The translations under genes and the position numbers were made by a program. Below the pieces are notes generated by a model. That model saw nothing but the letters and a program-made list of their open reading frames with translations, made no database searches and was not told the origin of the DNA. Below, in pieces: positions 1 through 10,096 of a stretch of DNA of 25,784 nt; position 1 is the first letter of the stretch; each line of letters begins with the position of its first letter. The DNA lies in the NCBI GenBank assembly GCA_025399215.1, contig MU621281.1, positions 1-25,784 on the forward strand. The letters run 5' to 3'. This stretch comes from Globomyces pollinis-pini (taxonomy: Eukaryota; Chytridiomycota; Chytridiomycetes; Rhizophydiales; Globomycetaceae).

Positions 1-224
1 TCCGGTTGAGGTTCAAAATGCTGACTCGGAGTGAGACGGATCGATGGATGAGCTCTTGAAAGCTGAAAATTAGAACCTTGAGCTGGAGGTTTTTTTAATA
101 TTGAGAGAGTTGGTTTCTTTTCCAATCGCTCAGCTGGATGAGAATTATTGTCAGATAATGGTATATCCTCTAACTTCTCATCCTCTTCTGGCAGTAGAAT
201 CACATCAATCTCGTTATCATCCAT
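1..224 (-). CDS. N-terminal part of an unknown gene, cut by the window edge
   Basis: An open frame runs from an ATG at 222-224 to the left edge without a stop (74 codons). The protein starts MDDNEIDVILLPEEDEK, is acidic for its first 25 or so residues and then becomes rich in Pro, Ser and Lys, so it looks like a disordered N-terminal tail. No domain is visible in this part and I do not recognise it. An AACGCGA element lies about 25 bp upstream of the ATG, which fits a promoter and supports this start. The frame could still hold an intron beyond the edge. Confidence 0.6.
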   Translation of the reverse strand, partial: MDDNEIDVILLPEEDEKLEDIPLSDNNSHPAERLEKKPTLSILKKPPAQGSNFQLSRAHPSIRLTPSQHFEPQP

Positions 225-594
225 TTAGGTTTAATGTTTGTTTGTCTTTCGCGTTGCAGAATTTAAGTTTTTTCCGTCGCGCTGGGATTGTTTTTAATTT
301 AGTTAAATAATTAAGTATTTAATATTTACCAGGCAACAATGTGAGTTTTAATTAATATCACTGTTTAATAAAAATTTAAATTCTGGGTATAGGGAACTAC
401 TAGGAGTTTTGTTGACGATGAGTAGTTACTGTATGTGGCAGGTCGTCATTCTTCAATAATAAGACTATATGACATTTAACTCAAATTCGACGCTATTTTA
501 AATAACTACAATACATTTGTTTCTGACATTTTGCTTTAGGTAATTGAAATGAGAATACGAATTATCTATGTACTTGAAGTACTTCTTTTCTATA
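225..594. other. Intergenic stretch upstream of the first gene
   Basis: I see no coding frame here. It holds the promoter side of the partial gene that ends at 224 (including AACGCGA on the minus strand at 249-255) and the 3' flank of the membrane-protein gene that ends at 595. The rest is AT-rich sequence without a clear repeat. Confidence 0.5.
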
Positions 595-2859
595 TTAATA
601 GTACAATCTGTTCTTCTTTAATGACTGAACTAAACTCGGTTTCCCCAGTATGATCATTCCTTTATCTTCGGTAATCGTCTCGACGGTCTCACCAACCCGA
701 CCAACTTTATCAAAGTGTGTCCATATCTCGTGTGTAGAAATTTCGGAGTGTATTTGATCAACTACAGTTGGGTGACCTATCAACTTGAGCATAAAGTAGT
801 TCTGATTTTGACAAAATTGTAGTGCTGGGTAAATTAACGAATCAGATCTGAACCATTGACTTATCCAGTATATTGAAATGAATAAAATCAAAAATTCTCC
901 AAGGCAAAATACTAGACAAAGGTAAAACCAGTATTTTGAAAGATAAAATTGAATATCTGGCTCTGTACGTAAAAAATATTCACAGGGGTATTCCGATGTA
1001 GGATATGATCGTAATATCGCATTTCTAAAGAGTAATGAAATCATCAGTTCCATCCCTGCATCAAGTGAAGATGGCGTTACAACAGTTCGATCAGTGCTTG
1101 CTCCCCACAGAAAGGGATTTAGAGTAGATACTTGAAATCCAGGTAACTCCACCAAGAAAGTTTTTCCATGGGTGATTAATAGTGATTCATAGAATTGGGT
1201 ATAGTTGGCCGGGTATTCCGCCTGGTCGTCTTCCTCTGGATCCCACATCACAGATTTCAAAAAATTATTAAAGTCGGATCTCCCTAAGCTTTTAGAATCC
1301 TATTAATTACCATTGATATAGTTTGCAACTATAAATCGATAATGCAAATTATTTGCATTTGTATGACAGATTGACATAAACCCATTACCTAGACCCCCAC
1401 ATGCCCTAAATCCTTTCAGAACTGTTAGTACGGAAAATTGATTGTCAGTGAAACTGTATGAGTTTACTGCTGATCTAATTGATGTATCTGTGGCAAAAAG
1501 ATTTTCTATTTCAGTTGCAATTGTGCTATTGATACCATCATTGATGAAATCATTGGCTGTAGTACCACTTGAACATTTGCATTCACTTTTAATATCCAAC
1601 GAAATGCCCATTCCGTGTATGATTATATTTTTATCACCAGTTGGCCAATCTTTATGTGGAAAAGCTGGAATCATGAAAACTGAATGGTCCAAATCATTTC
1701 CTTCAGCTCTCATATTACCTGCAGCAGCAGTGAGCAGATTATATGCTTCTCCAAAGGAGGAAGATAATGTGGGATACCCACGATCGTGGAGACCTGATTC
1801 ATCAGTGTATACTTTACACGTTTTCAATCCTATTTGTTTATACGGAGCCGATTCCTTGACTACAGAAGCGATTAGGGGTGTAGTTAGAAGTAAACAAAAA
1901 TGAAAAATCCAAATGAGTGAGAGTTTGGACGTGTAAGGTCGAAGTTTGCTACTCCAAGCCAAATTATTTGAAAAACGAAACTTTTCAAATAAACTGCAAT
2001 GACAAAATCCTAATATTGAAATACTGTAACCTTGCTTTTGTGTTAATAAAAAAGCAACATGAATTTCCAATCCTTTCTTTAATGACCAATAAACAAAAAT
2101 ATGTATCAGAACCATCCAAACTTGTAAAACCACATGATAGGAATTCCTAAATAGCATTCCTACTCCTGAAAGTATTAACCCTTCATTCTGAATTGATAAC
2201 TGGAAAAACAGGTACAATATGATATTCAATATAAATGCTACAACAGAATACTTCAGATTTAACAGCTTGGCTGTCTTGGAAACCATTATTCGTCTGGCAC
2301 TGTCGGCCGGATTGGCCACAGGGATAAACTCTTCAGACAGACTTCTGGCTGGGGATGTTGGCATAAATGAAGCTCTTGATTTACGCTGCTTGAATCTTGA
2401 GTGATTAGTCACATGGGAATGCATTGAATTGCGTGGTTGAAGTGTAAGATGCGCGCTTTTTGACGCAAGACTTTGTAACTCTGAATTTGATGCTTGATAT
2501 CCAATATCCAAACCATTGGTCGATTTTTTATTGAATAATTTACCATTGCTTTCATTTTCATCACCACTACCAAGTCTGTTATTTGAATGCAAATGAGTTT
2601 TATCGATGGATTTAGTTGTATTTCTATCATTTTCAGTATCTGCTACATCAATTGCAACTGGTTCTTCATTAACTGACTGGAGGCCAAAATCATGTATGAC
2701 GCTTATTCTTCTATTGTTGCTTTTGCTTGTAACTTTCTTTACCAGACCAGAGAAAAACGACGTGTTATCTTCTTCTTCCAATTCTTCGGAATCTGAAATT
2801 TAAATACTATTTGAAAGCTTACCCTGTGTTGTACGCCGTCCATATTCACTACTTTTCAT
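595..2859 (-). CDS. Four-TM membrane protein with long cytosolic tail and large ectodomain, family unknown
   Basis: Exons are 2823-2859, 1311-2792 and 595-1283; the introns are 30 and 27 nt. The sum, 2208 nt, gives 735 aa. The start MKSSEYGRRTTQ comes from the short first exon. Residues 1-190 are polar and rich in Ser, Asn, Lys and His. Three hydrophobic segments follow at about 194-213, 232-250 and 302-324, then about 300 residues with paired cysteines that look extracellular (for example CKCSSGT, ACGGLGNG), then a fourth segment at about 624-647 and a cytosolic tail of about 85 residues. The layout suggests a surface receptor or channel-like protein, but I recognise no family and assign no function. 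Codon use is more balanced than in the AT-rich genes further right. An AACGCGA box lies 30 bp upstream of the start. Confidence 0.75.
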
Positions 2860-4840
2860 AATGTGAATTTATGAAAGTAAACAAAAAAAACGCGACACTT
2901 GAAATTTTACAATATTTTATATATGATATTGTTGGTTATAATTCCATAGTTTCAAAAAATTTAATGAATTTCGAACTGGATTAGATCTTTGATATTGTTA
3001 AGATAAATATTATTATTAAAACACCACTTGATGACTAATTGCCAAATTCCAAATGCTCAATCAAAGTTGATTTTATAGAAAAATTGTTTATGAATGATTC
3101 TTCTCTTAAATTTGTCTTTTCCGAAAAACGATTATTTCGCACTCCAATATTCCGAATTCAGACTTATGAGTCAAGTTCCAACGACTCCTTCGATCTTGAC
3201 CTATAAATATTGCCTTTTTAATTCCACGTGCAGTGATAAGAATCATTATTGATAAACGTCAGTTTTGATAACAAGAAAAATGATATTTCAGTGAGATTTG
3301 ATTAGCGTTAATGACAATTCTTTTTTTAATGGTTTTGATTTGTTCAGACTGTTATGGAATCTGTGTGTGACTTTGAAATTTGAATGTCCAAGTGGTATTT
3401 ATGTGTGACAAAAAACAGGATATTCTGTGTTGTTATTGGATCGTAAGTAGTATGATGAATACTAGTCAGCCAGCGATCAATTTTTGACTATTTATAAGTT
3501 TAATGGGGTTCTTTGTTATAGTTGACAGATGGTTCAAAGGGATGGCCTCGGTTATTCCTGCAAAATGATCTACTTGATGATGATCAAGTAGATCATTTGC
3601 TAGTTTGTTCATTTTACAAACATCACCTTTCATAAAAGTGGGTTGACGACATAGTTAAGTGTTTGATTTTGAAGTATTTCGAGTGAGTTCATTTGATATA
3701 TGAAGTGAGTTACTATGTTCATAAGGTTATTAAATTCAAAAAGGCTGATGCAATTTAAGTCCCTTTTGTGTTCAAACTGTGTTGACTGTTGGAGTGGCCT
3801 TAAAGGATGAATTTAAAGACCTTGGAGTGACTGTTATTGACACTTGGAAGCATGTTATATGTGCTAGGAAGTTTGGGATGATTCGGGTAAACAGATCGGA
3901 TCGTCTTCTTTTAGCACACATACATTTTCAGGTCAATGTTATGTGATCTATGTAGAACTTTGTTGGATTCATAAGAGAGAGAAATGGGGAAGCGACTGAC
4001 AGGAAATGTAACCAAAGGGAGTTTCCAAATTTGTGTTTCCAAGAATACATATCATGGTTGCAGATTAATAGGCGCGTAGATCACTATACAATTTGTTATC
4101 AATGTCCCACTATTCCAGTTTTTCTCGTTTAGGCTACACCGCCAATTATCAAGGGGATGTTTCAATTGTTTATCCGAGTTTCATCCTTACCTAATTAATT
4201 AATGGATCGACATTTTTTTCTGTTTGGTGAGGCAACTAGTATCATTTCATTTGTTTCTTCTGCCTGTAGGTACGAAATCATAGCCATGTTGCCGTTTTGA
4301 GTTTTCGTTGGAATCGTTAAATCTAACAATCACGAACTGATGACCATTGCAGAAAGTCGTTTGAAATGGTTCCAACGTTTTGAAAAAGTTTGTTCAAATT
4401 AAAATTAGCCATCCATATGAATATATAACTCCATTTCACTGATAGTTTGTCACACTGTCACCCCATTTTAATGGGCCTAAAGTTCTATCAAAAGGCTTTT
4501 GTAAATTGAGGTTGAGTAAAATATTCGATACAACCAAAGAATGAAGAATATCAATATTTTGAAGGCATTTCCTTTTATAAAACCGATGATTCAATTAGGC
4601 TGATTATGATAGCCTAAAACGCGCAATGAGAAGGCGTCTGTATCTATGTCAAGTGAGCATATCCTCTATAAATCCATTTAATATAGAACCCCTTGAATAT
4701 TGAAGGTAAAGTGGCCGACTTACCAAATGTCTCTTGACCATCTGCGGCTTTATTCAGAGACCTGTTTCATTCATCCGACTGGAGAGGCGCAGCTCTGTGT
4801 GTGACTCAAAAGGCAATCCAATGTTTTTTCAATCCTAAAG
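2860..4840. other. 2-kb gene-poor stretch before the velvet gene
   Basis: No gene here is supported well enough to call. It contains an AACGCGA element at 2889-2895 next to the start of the minus-strand membrane gene, and a near-perfect hairpin at 3563-3598. A plus-strand open frame of about 119 codons (3749-4132) appears if one 24-nt intron (3932-3955) is removed. That frame has no clear ATG and no domain I know. Several shorter open pieces occur in other frames. The stretch is unusually long for this compact window, so regulatory sequence, a decayed gene or an unrecognised gene are all possible. Confidence 0.4.
3563..3598. repeat. 16-bp perfect inverted repeat with 4-nt loop
   Basis: Left arm 3563-3578 (aaatgatctacttgat) is the exact reverse complement of 3583-3598, separated by gatg. 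The pairing extends outward for three more bases (gca/tgc) if one extra A is bulged. It lies in non-coding DNA. It could be a cruciform or RNA hairpin, a palindromic protein-binding site, or the remnant of a small element. I see no flanking target-site duplication. Confidence 0.8.
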
Positions 4841-5513
4841 ATGCCATTTCATATTGTAATTCGGCAAGAGCCGACCAAGGGAAGGATGTGTGGAGTTAAA
4901 CCAGTTGTGAATCGAAGGGTTATGTAAATATTCATCATGCTAAACATTTCTTAGTGATCCTCCTTTAGTGATCCAAGTGATTGTGGATGAACCTGATTTT
5001 TATTGGTATTTTATTCTATGTTTTTATTATTTCAATAGTGAGAATGAAGAATGGAGATTTCTTTGTCATTTGTCCCTTGTGTTGGAAGATGGATCTGATG
5101 CAAACTTCTTTCGACATCATGATGGACATGTTTTGAGTAATATGCTTGGAGATACTGTGGCCAATGCCATGGCATTAAAAGACCCACTGGATCATCGAGT
5201 CAATTTGTTTTCAGTCTTTTCCAATATATCCATAAGAATCGGAGGGACTTACCGACTATGCTGCCAAATGATAGACTATAAAACGTACCTATACATTTAT
5301 TTAACTTTATTGTTTAGTGGGGAGATTAAACGTACTTATACAACACCTTTTCAAATATATAACAACCAATCATTTCCAGGCACCGATGGTAATATTTTAT
5401 GGACACTGATAAAATTAGATGCCAGTGAACTCACACTCTCATTTATATCTCAAGGTGTAAGGATACGACAGAAACCAACGTTTTCAAAAAAAAATTCAAA
5501 GAAAGAACCGTAG
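4841..5513 (+). CDS. Velvet-domain transcription regulator
   Basis: Exons are 4841-4923, 4955-5005, 5039-5284, 5318-5388 and 5419-5513; introns are 31, 33, 33 and 30 nt. The product is 181 aa and is almost entirely one velvet domain. Velvet proteins are fungal NF-kappaB-like factors that dimerise and enter the nucleus to control development, spores and secondary metabolism. Family landmarks in order: an N-terminal IRQEPTKGRMCG (family IxQQPxxARMCG), RRVIDPPLVIQ (family RRPIDPPPIVQ), a central LGDTVANA / VNLFSVFSNISIR / GTYRL block, the FQIYNNQSFPGT turn, and the closing SQGVRIRQK. The intron at 5389-5418 is inferred because its removal restores the usual spacing between FPGT and QGVRIR. The three downstream introns are multiples of three without stops, so unspliced RNA is still readable. 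Confidence 0.88.
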
Positions 5514-7336
5514 ACTGAGATGGCAGTAAGGTCGTCCATTGTAATAAGTATATTTAATTCCAATATAATAATTTCTCTATTAAAAGTGTTTGATCATTGT
5601 CTTAATAGTGATGAAATACAGACACATGGATAGGTTTCAGTTCAGGTCACTGGTACGAAATGAAAAAGATTTCAAACCAGACAAGACCTGCATACCATGA
5701 TTTCCAATGATTTATTTTTCGCGATACTGCTTTTGCTTGTTGTTTGAGGCAGTAAGGTGGCCAGTAATGGCAATCGGAGTTCCACAATTTGAAACACATT
5801 TAACCAGATTCAAGTATCCTCAAAAGCACAGACCACATGGCTTCTCATCGCTGATTTAAGAAAATTTGGTCGATCGAAAACTTAAACTTCGTAATACATA
5901 ATAGAGTCAAAGAATGATTGTTGTAGATGACTTGCTCCAATTCGGATGAATTTTATTGCAAAAGAATTTTCAGGAGAAACTAGGAATCGGATAAACTCTT
6001 GATGATCGGTATTATATTACAATTTATGAGCAATGATGAATGGAAATGATTCACAACCTTCTCTATCATTTACAAGGATTCTAATACGATCAAATATCAT
6101 ATCGTACAACTGAATCGATTCACTTTTTTGTAGGTTTCATTTACCACTATAAAATCGTCTGTTTTACAATTGCTGATCATGTATGATACAAAATTATGTT
6201 TGTAATACTTTTGGGGATAGTAACGATGGGTTTATCATGAAAACTATAGTGGATAACGGATAACAAAGGGTATGAAACTAGACAGAGAACCAAACAATCC
6301 ATTAGACTTGACCTTGTTCAACATCTCTGTTCCAAACTTTCCAATACCAACGAAAAAAACGATTCGATGTTTCGAAACTTTAACTAGATCAAAGTCACAA
6401 TGGTGTGGATCTATTCTTTGATGTTCACCATTCAAACTTTTTTCTCCAGAACTAGTCTGTGCACCAAAAGATGTCCAGAACATTCTCTGTGTTCACTTGG
6501 ACATGGTTCAACAAAGTGTCCGAATGGATTGGGAAACGACTACTGTTGATCATTGCAAATAGCATCGACTTTTTGTATTGAATCCTTGTACTATTGATTT
6601 CTAGTTGATTGTGTTCAAATGTGTTGACGATGAAATTGGTAATCAAATTTCATTGGCTGGATGAACCAACCATCCATGTGGTTCATCCACATGGATTCCT
6701 ATTGCCGCTTGCCATTGGAAATCATTGACATATCTGTTGATTGTTATATATTCTAATGTATCACATACATATAGTTGTTCTACTCAGCGAATGTTTTGAT
6801 GAGAAAGGACCAAACAAGGATTTCAGACAAATCAAATAGGGCCAACTCCAACATTCAACTAGGAAAGTATGATTCAATACCTGGATTCAAGAAGGTGATC
6901 TTCATGTTCAGATATTTCAGTTTTTGTTTGGTAGAAGGATTGCATTCTAGATCTTGAACAATACGATTCAGTGATTACACATGGAACAGGGATCTCAACT
7001 GTAGGGTTCCTATCTAATAATGACTAGCTAATGATAACGACTACTTATTATTTGAATTAACTGATCATTATTTTCAATTAGATGGGTACGCTACTCAAGT
7101 GGCAGATTGTTGGATTTGTCACATCCAGCCAGTAAAAAGTTCTTTATAGATCTTACTGTTTTTTTCAAATCTATTTGAAGTTTTTGGAGCTTTTATACAA
7201 TTTGATACGTCACGTCACAGTTCAAACGATCTGTTTATTCTTATCAACTCTTTTGAACATGGCATTGATAGATTTTGCATATATTTTGGATAAATAATTT
7301 ATTATTGTGGTGACAAAAGTATAATCAACTTTTTTA
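5514..7336. other. 1.8-kb gene-poor stretch after the velvet gene
   Basis: I can support no gene here. Short open pieces occur on both strands around 6240-7000 and can be chained on either strand with short introns, so they are not evidence. The one worth noting is a plus-strand 49-codon frame at 6400-6549 with a hydrophobic start and five cysteines in its second half. Nested inverted repeats lie at 6658-6696. The 3' end of the velvet transcript and of the minus-strand RRM gene (stop at 7337) must both lie in this stretch. Confidence 0.4.
6658..6696. repeat. Two overlapping, mutually exclusive 10-bp inverted repeats
   Basis: Segment 6658-6667 (tggatgaacc) pairs with 6680-6689, and segment 6672-6681 (atccatgtgg) pairs with 6687-6696. 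The two hairpins share bases, so only one can form at a time. This is non-coding DNA between the velvet and RRM genes. Confidence 0.7.
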
Positions 7337-8253
7337 CTAGTCAGATATAATAGATTTTTTCCTTCTATAAAGTCGAAGTTTGTAACCCAAGAAATCAGTA
7401 GCATCTAGATGTTCAATAGCCCTAGTAGCATCCTCTTCCTTTTCAAAAGTAATCAAAATCGGACAAGATTTGTTTTCAATATAAACTGATTGAACCATTC
7501 CAAAACGAACACAAAGTTTTCTCAACTTTGTTTTATCTAATAATTCTAATTCTGAAGATACATAAATTTGTTTTCTAAGAATGAAAAAATCGCGAAGATT
7601 ACTTGAGTTTACTTGACCAACGTGAACTTTTGGAAATGGCTTTTGAAACCTTTAAAGGATATTTATAAAGAAAAGCACCTTGTAAACCAATCAAAGCTTC
7701 TTTAGCCATTTTTTCAGTTTCAAATTCAATAAATCCAAAAGAATTGACTTGTAAAAAATCAGTTTTGATAGTCATTACCAATGGGTATATACTTGATGGA
7801 ATGAATGGATCCGAAAGGTTGACATAATTCGGTGAGTTTCTCTGGAAATAGTGGTATGGTATATTTAAATCCAATCATGATTTGTTTGTTTTCACTATAA
7901 TACCATTCAATTATTATTATTTTTTTGTTACAATTCAACATCAAATTGTTTTGGTTTAAATACTTTTGTAATTGATAAATTTGATTTTAATGTTGCCAAA
8001 GTTGATAAATGATTGATTATTGAATTTAAATCTACATGATTGTTGAATTGAATACAAGCCAAAGAAACTAGTGAATTAATTTTCATTTTAATAGTATACA
8101 AAATTTATTTGAATTGATTTCAAAGGTCATGTTACCGAATTGAGATAGATGATTTTGTAGTAATTGATGATCTATATTGTAATTTAATCCTTTTAATATG
8201 ATTTGATAATTCCTCTTGAAGATTGTTGACGGATTTAAAGTAAAGAATTTCAT
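7337..8253 (-). CDS. Three-RRM RNA-binding protein
   Basis: Exons are 8100-8253, 7932-8067, 7779-7894, 7603-7747 and 7337-7574; introns are 32, 37, 31 and 28 nt and the product is 262 aa. Three RRM folds are visible. RRM1 (about 15-85) starts YQIILKGLNYNID and has the RNP1-like strand FFSLACIQF. RRM2 (about 102-175) holds PLFPEKLTELCQPFGSIHSI and the RNP1-like NSFGFIEFE. RRM3 (about 185-258) holds KQIYVSSELELL, LRKLCVRFGMVQSV and PILITFEKEEDATRAI. RNP1 is degenerate in RRM1 and RRM3, so those may bind RNA weakly or bind protein. The role is presumably nuclear RNA processing; I cannot tie it to a named orthologue. The start ATG follows a T-rich tract on the coding strand. Confidence 0.82.
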
Positions 8254-8286
8254 TGAATTTCAAGATACACAATTCAATTGACAATA

Positions 8287-8312
8287 CAAAAAAAAAAAGA
8301 AAAAAGAAAAGG
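8287..8312 (-). promoter_or_regulatory. Polypyrimidine tract just upstream of the RRM gene start
   Basis: On the coding (minus) strand this is almost pure T with three C, ending about 35 nt before the ATG at 8253. It may be a poly(dA:dT) promoter element or a 5' UTR tract. Its possible use by the RRM protein itself is only a guess. Confidence 0.35.
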
Positions 8313-8373
8313 AATACCAACAATAGGGTTTAAGCAACCAATAGGATTTCATAATCCAACAATTGATTTATTT

Positions 8374-9111
8374 TTAAAAAATCAAAGCTAATAGCAATGT
8401 CCAGAGAGAGTTGAAACTTGGAAGTAATTGATCAACAGAATTTTTAGAAGTTGGACTAGTACCAGTAGTTGATGATCCAGATCCTGCATTATCACAATTC
8501 CCTTTCAATAACATGTTACTCATCTGAATCACAACTCCCTTGGGAATAAGATTCACGGTTGTGAAATCTTTTAAATATTTAAAATCAAAATCTTTGCCAA
8601 CCAAATTCTTTCCAAAGTCAGAGAGTGGAATCTTGACAGTCTTCTTGGTACCATCAGGTGTAATGTACTTTGTCAAGTTTTGATAAACTGAATCAATCAA
8701 TCGTTTCTTGCAACCAGGAGCATGTTGAGTGAGAGTAAAATACATATCAGTTCCTGCTGGAGCTTTGATATCAAACTGCAATGCAGTATAAGGTGATAAA
8801 TCAAAACAAGCCAAAGGATCAAACTTACTGTACCAGTAGTTATGAGCAGTAGGACCTCCAGGATGTGTATCTGATTCACTTGTATCAGCTGGACCCCAAT
8901 CAGCAGTAATTTCCATAAACTTTTCTTTGGTGTTGATGGTAAAGTTTTGATCTTTGGCACCATAGTCACCTCCTACTAAATTGAAATATCGATCTGGAGG
9001 AGGGGTTTCAATCAATAAAGGTCGATAATCTATTTTAGCAAAGTCATCCAATAGCAAGTCTTTGGTGCAGGACCATACAGAAGAAATCAAAATCGGTACA
9101 ATTGCAATCAT
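8374..9111 (-). CDS. Secreted GPI-type protein with galactose-binding-like domain
   Basis: One exon, 245 aa. The N-terminus (MIAIVPILISSVW) is a likely signal peptide. The C-terminus has a Ser/Thr/Gly-rich spacer (about 208-225) followed by a hydrophobic tail ending LLLALIF, typical of a GPI-anchor signal. The middle (about 60-205) matches my recollection of a beta-sandwich carbohydrate-binding-like domain common in early-diverging fungal surface proteins: CFDLSPYTALQFDIKAP, MYFTLTQHAPGCKKRLIDSV, TVKIPLSDFG and a final cysteine strand MSNMLLKGNC. No catalytic motif is visible. The likely role is binding or cross-linking of wall polysaccharide at the cell surface. The domain assignment is from pattern memory; the secretion signals are seen directly. 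Confidence 0.75.
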   Translation of the reverse strand: MIAIVPILISSVWSCTKDLLLDDFAKIDYRPLLIETPPPDRYFNLVGGDYGAKDQNFTINTKEKFMEITADWGPADTSESDTHPGGPTAHNYWYSKFDPLACFDLSPYTALQFDIKAPAGTDMYFTLTQHAPGCKKRLIDSVYQNLTKYITPDGTKKTVKIPLSDFGKNLVGKDFDFKYLKDFTTVNLIPKGVVIQMSNMLLKGNCDNAGSGSSTTGTSPTSKNSVDQLLPSFNSLWTLLLALIF

Positions 9112-9505
9112 TTCAGTTGTTCAAAAATTCACCAATGATTCAAATTTGTAAAGAAAAATGGAAGGTTGTGTCATCCAAAAACGGTCATTCCATTGTGATA
9201 AACGCGACATTATCTCAAATTAGATCGATTATCAAGGGTTGCTTCTCACTGTGCGTCTTGCATGTACCTTTATCACGTCTGTTTATGGTGTATCTTGTAA
9301 TTGCTGTGTATTAAGGTAGTTGTAATTGTTGTACTAGTAAAGTTGATTATAAATTTAGATAATTTGATTTTCAATATCACTAGATCATGACAGTCTCATT
9401 GATACAACGTCACTCTTTCAATTCGAATTGCCATTAAAAAGCAAATCTTTATCGTAACAAAAAAGACAAACAGTTAAATCCTCCTACTACTATTTTATTC
9501 AGGTA
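9112..9505. other. Intergenic: promoter of the GPI-type gene, 3' end of DR1
   Basis: Nothing here looks coding. It has an AACGCGA element at 9201-9207, about 90 bp upstream of the GPI-type gene, and an AACGTCA (half-CRE-like) sequence near 9406. Confidence 0.45.
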
Positions 9506-10096
9506 TTAAGCATCTTGTCCATTTTCAGTTGTCGGAATATCTACTGTACTTGGTCCAACTCCAGAAGCCATTCGTTCCTTTGCCTTTGCAAACATTTGTT
9601 CTTGAAATTGAATCAATTCTTCTTGAGTCATTCCCGAGTTATCCATTCTTGCAGATCTTTTTTCTCGATCCTGTTATTAATGATATTAAAAATACTTTTA
9701 AAGATTTTTGATGGTCTGTTAATAGTTCTTCCATTTCTGGTACATAATCTTCGAAACCTAAATTCTATAGTATTAAAATTTGATAAAATAAACCTTTAAA
9801 GCAGAGATGACATGTTCTCCAGCGATAGTTTTCTTTGCTTCCTTTTCACAAATTTCATTTGCTTCTGAAGAAACCAGATGAATGAATTCTAATAACATTA
9901 AAATTTTGTAAGATACCGACACAACATTCTGTTAATAAATCTCTAGTTTCTTTAGTTGAAGAGATATCTGTAGGTAATAATTCTTGTATTAATTTTGCCA
10001 TAGTAGCTTCTTATTAAATAATCATTTTATACCTTTTGGTAGAGATAAATCTTCATCCCCTCCACCTGAATTTGGACCATCCAGATCGTCATCCAT
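9506..10096 (-). CDS. DR1: DR1 / NC2-beta, TBP-binding transcription repressor subunit
   Basis: Exons are 10033-10096, 9917-10006, 9794-9888, 9696-9764 and 9506-9670; introns are 26, 28, 29 and 25 nt, and the product is 160 aa, about the usual length. NC2-beta pairs with NC2-alpha through a histone fold and clamps TBP on DNA, blocking TFIIA/TFIIB entry. The sequence follows the family closely: DEDLSLPKATMAKLIQELLP, TDISSTKETRDLLTECCVEF, IHLVSSEANEICEKEAKKT, then GFEDYVPEMEELLTDH. The conserved C-terminal helix follows (EELIQFQEQMFAKAKERM) and then a short polar tail. The start ATG gives an acidic N-terminus of 14 residues before the fold. It is divergently arranged with the M13-like gene. Confidence 0.95.

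Noticed and set aside
595..2859. A P2X-type ATP-gated channel (ectodomain between TM segments)
   Set aside because: There are three TM segments before the ectodomain rather than one, and I see none of the P2X ATP-binding lysine or YxTxK/R motifs.
3311..3370. A secreted protein start (MTILFLMVLICSDC)
   Set aside because: Only 19 codons before a stop; continuing it needs a gtgtg donor and gives no recognisable product.
3503..3565. A retrotransposon integrase remnant (FFVIVDRWFKGMA, plus strand)
   Set aside because: The similarity to the gypsy integrase core is about 12 residues, with no zinc-binding domain, second catalytic motif or LTR nearby.
6240..7100. A multi-exon gene in the gap between the velvet and RRM genes
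   Set aside because: Open pieces can be chained in phase with short introns on both strands over the same bases, so the chaining has no power. No known domain appears consistently; isolated matches such as HPHG or THGTG are too short.
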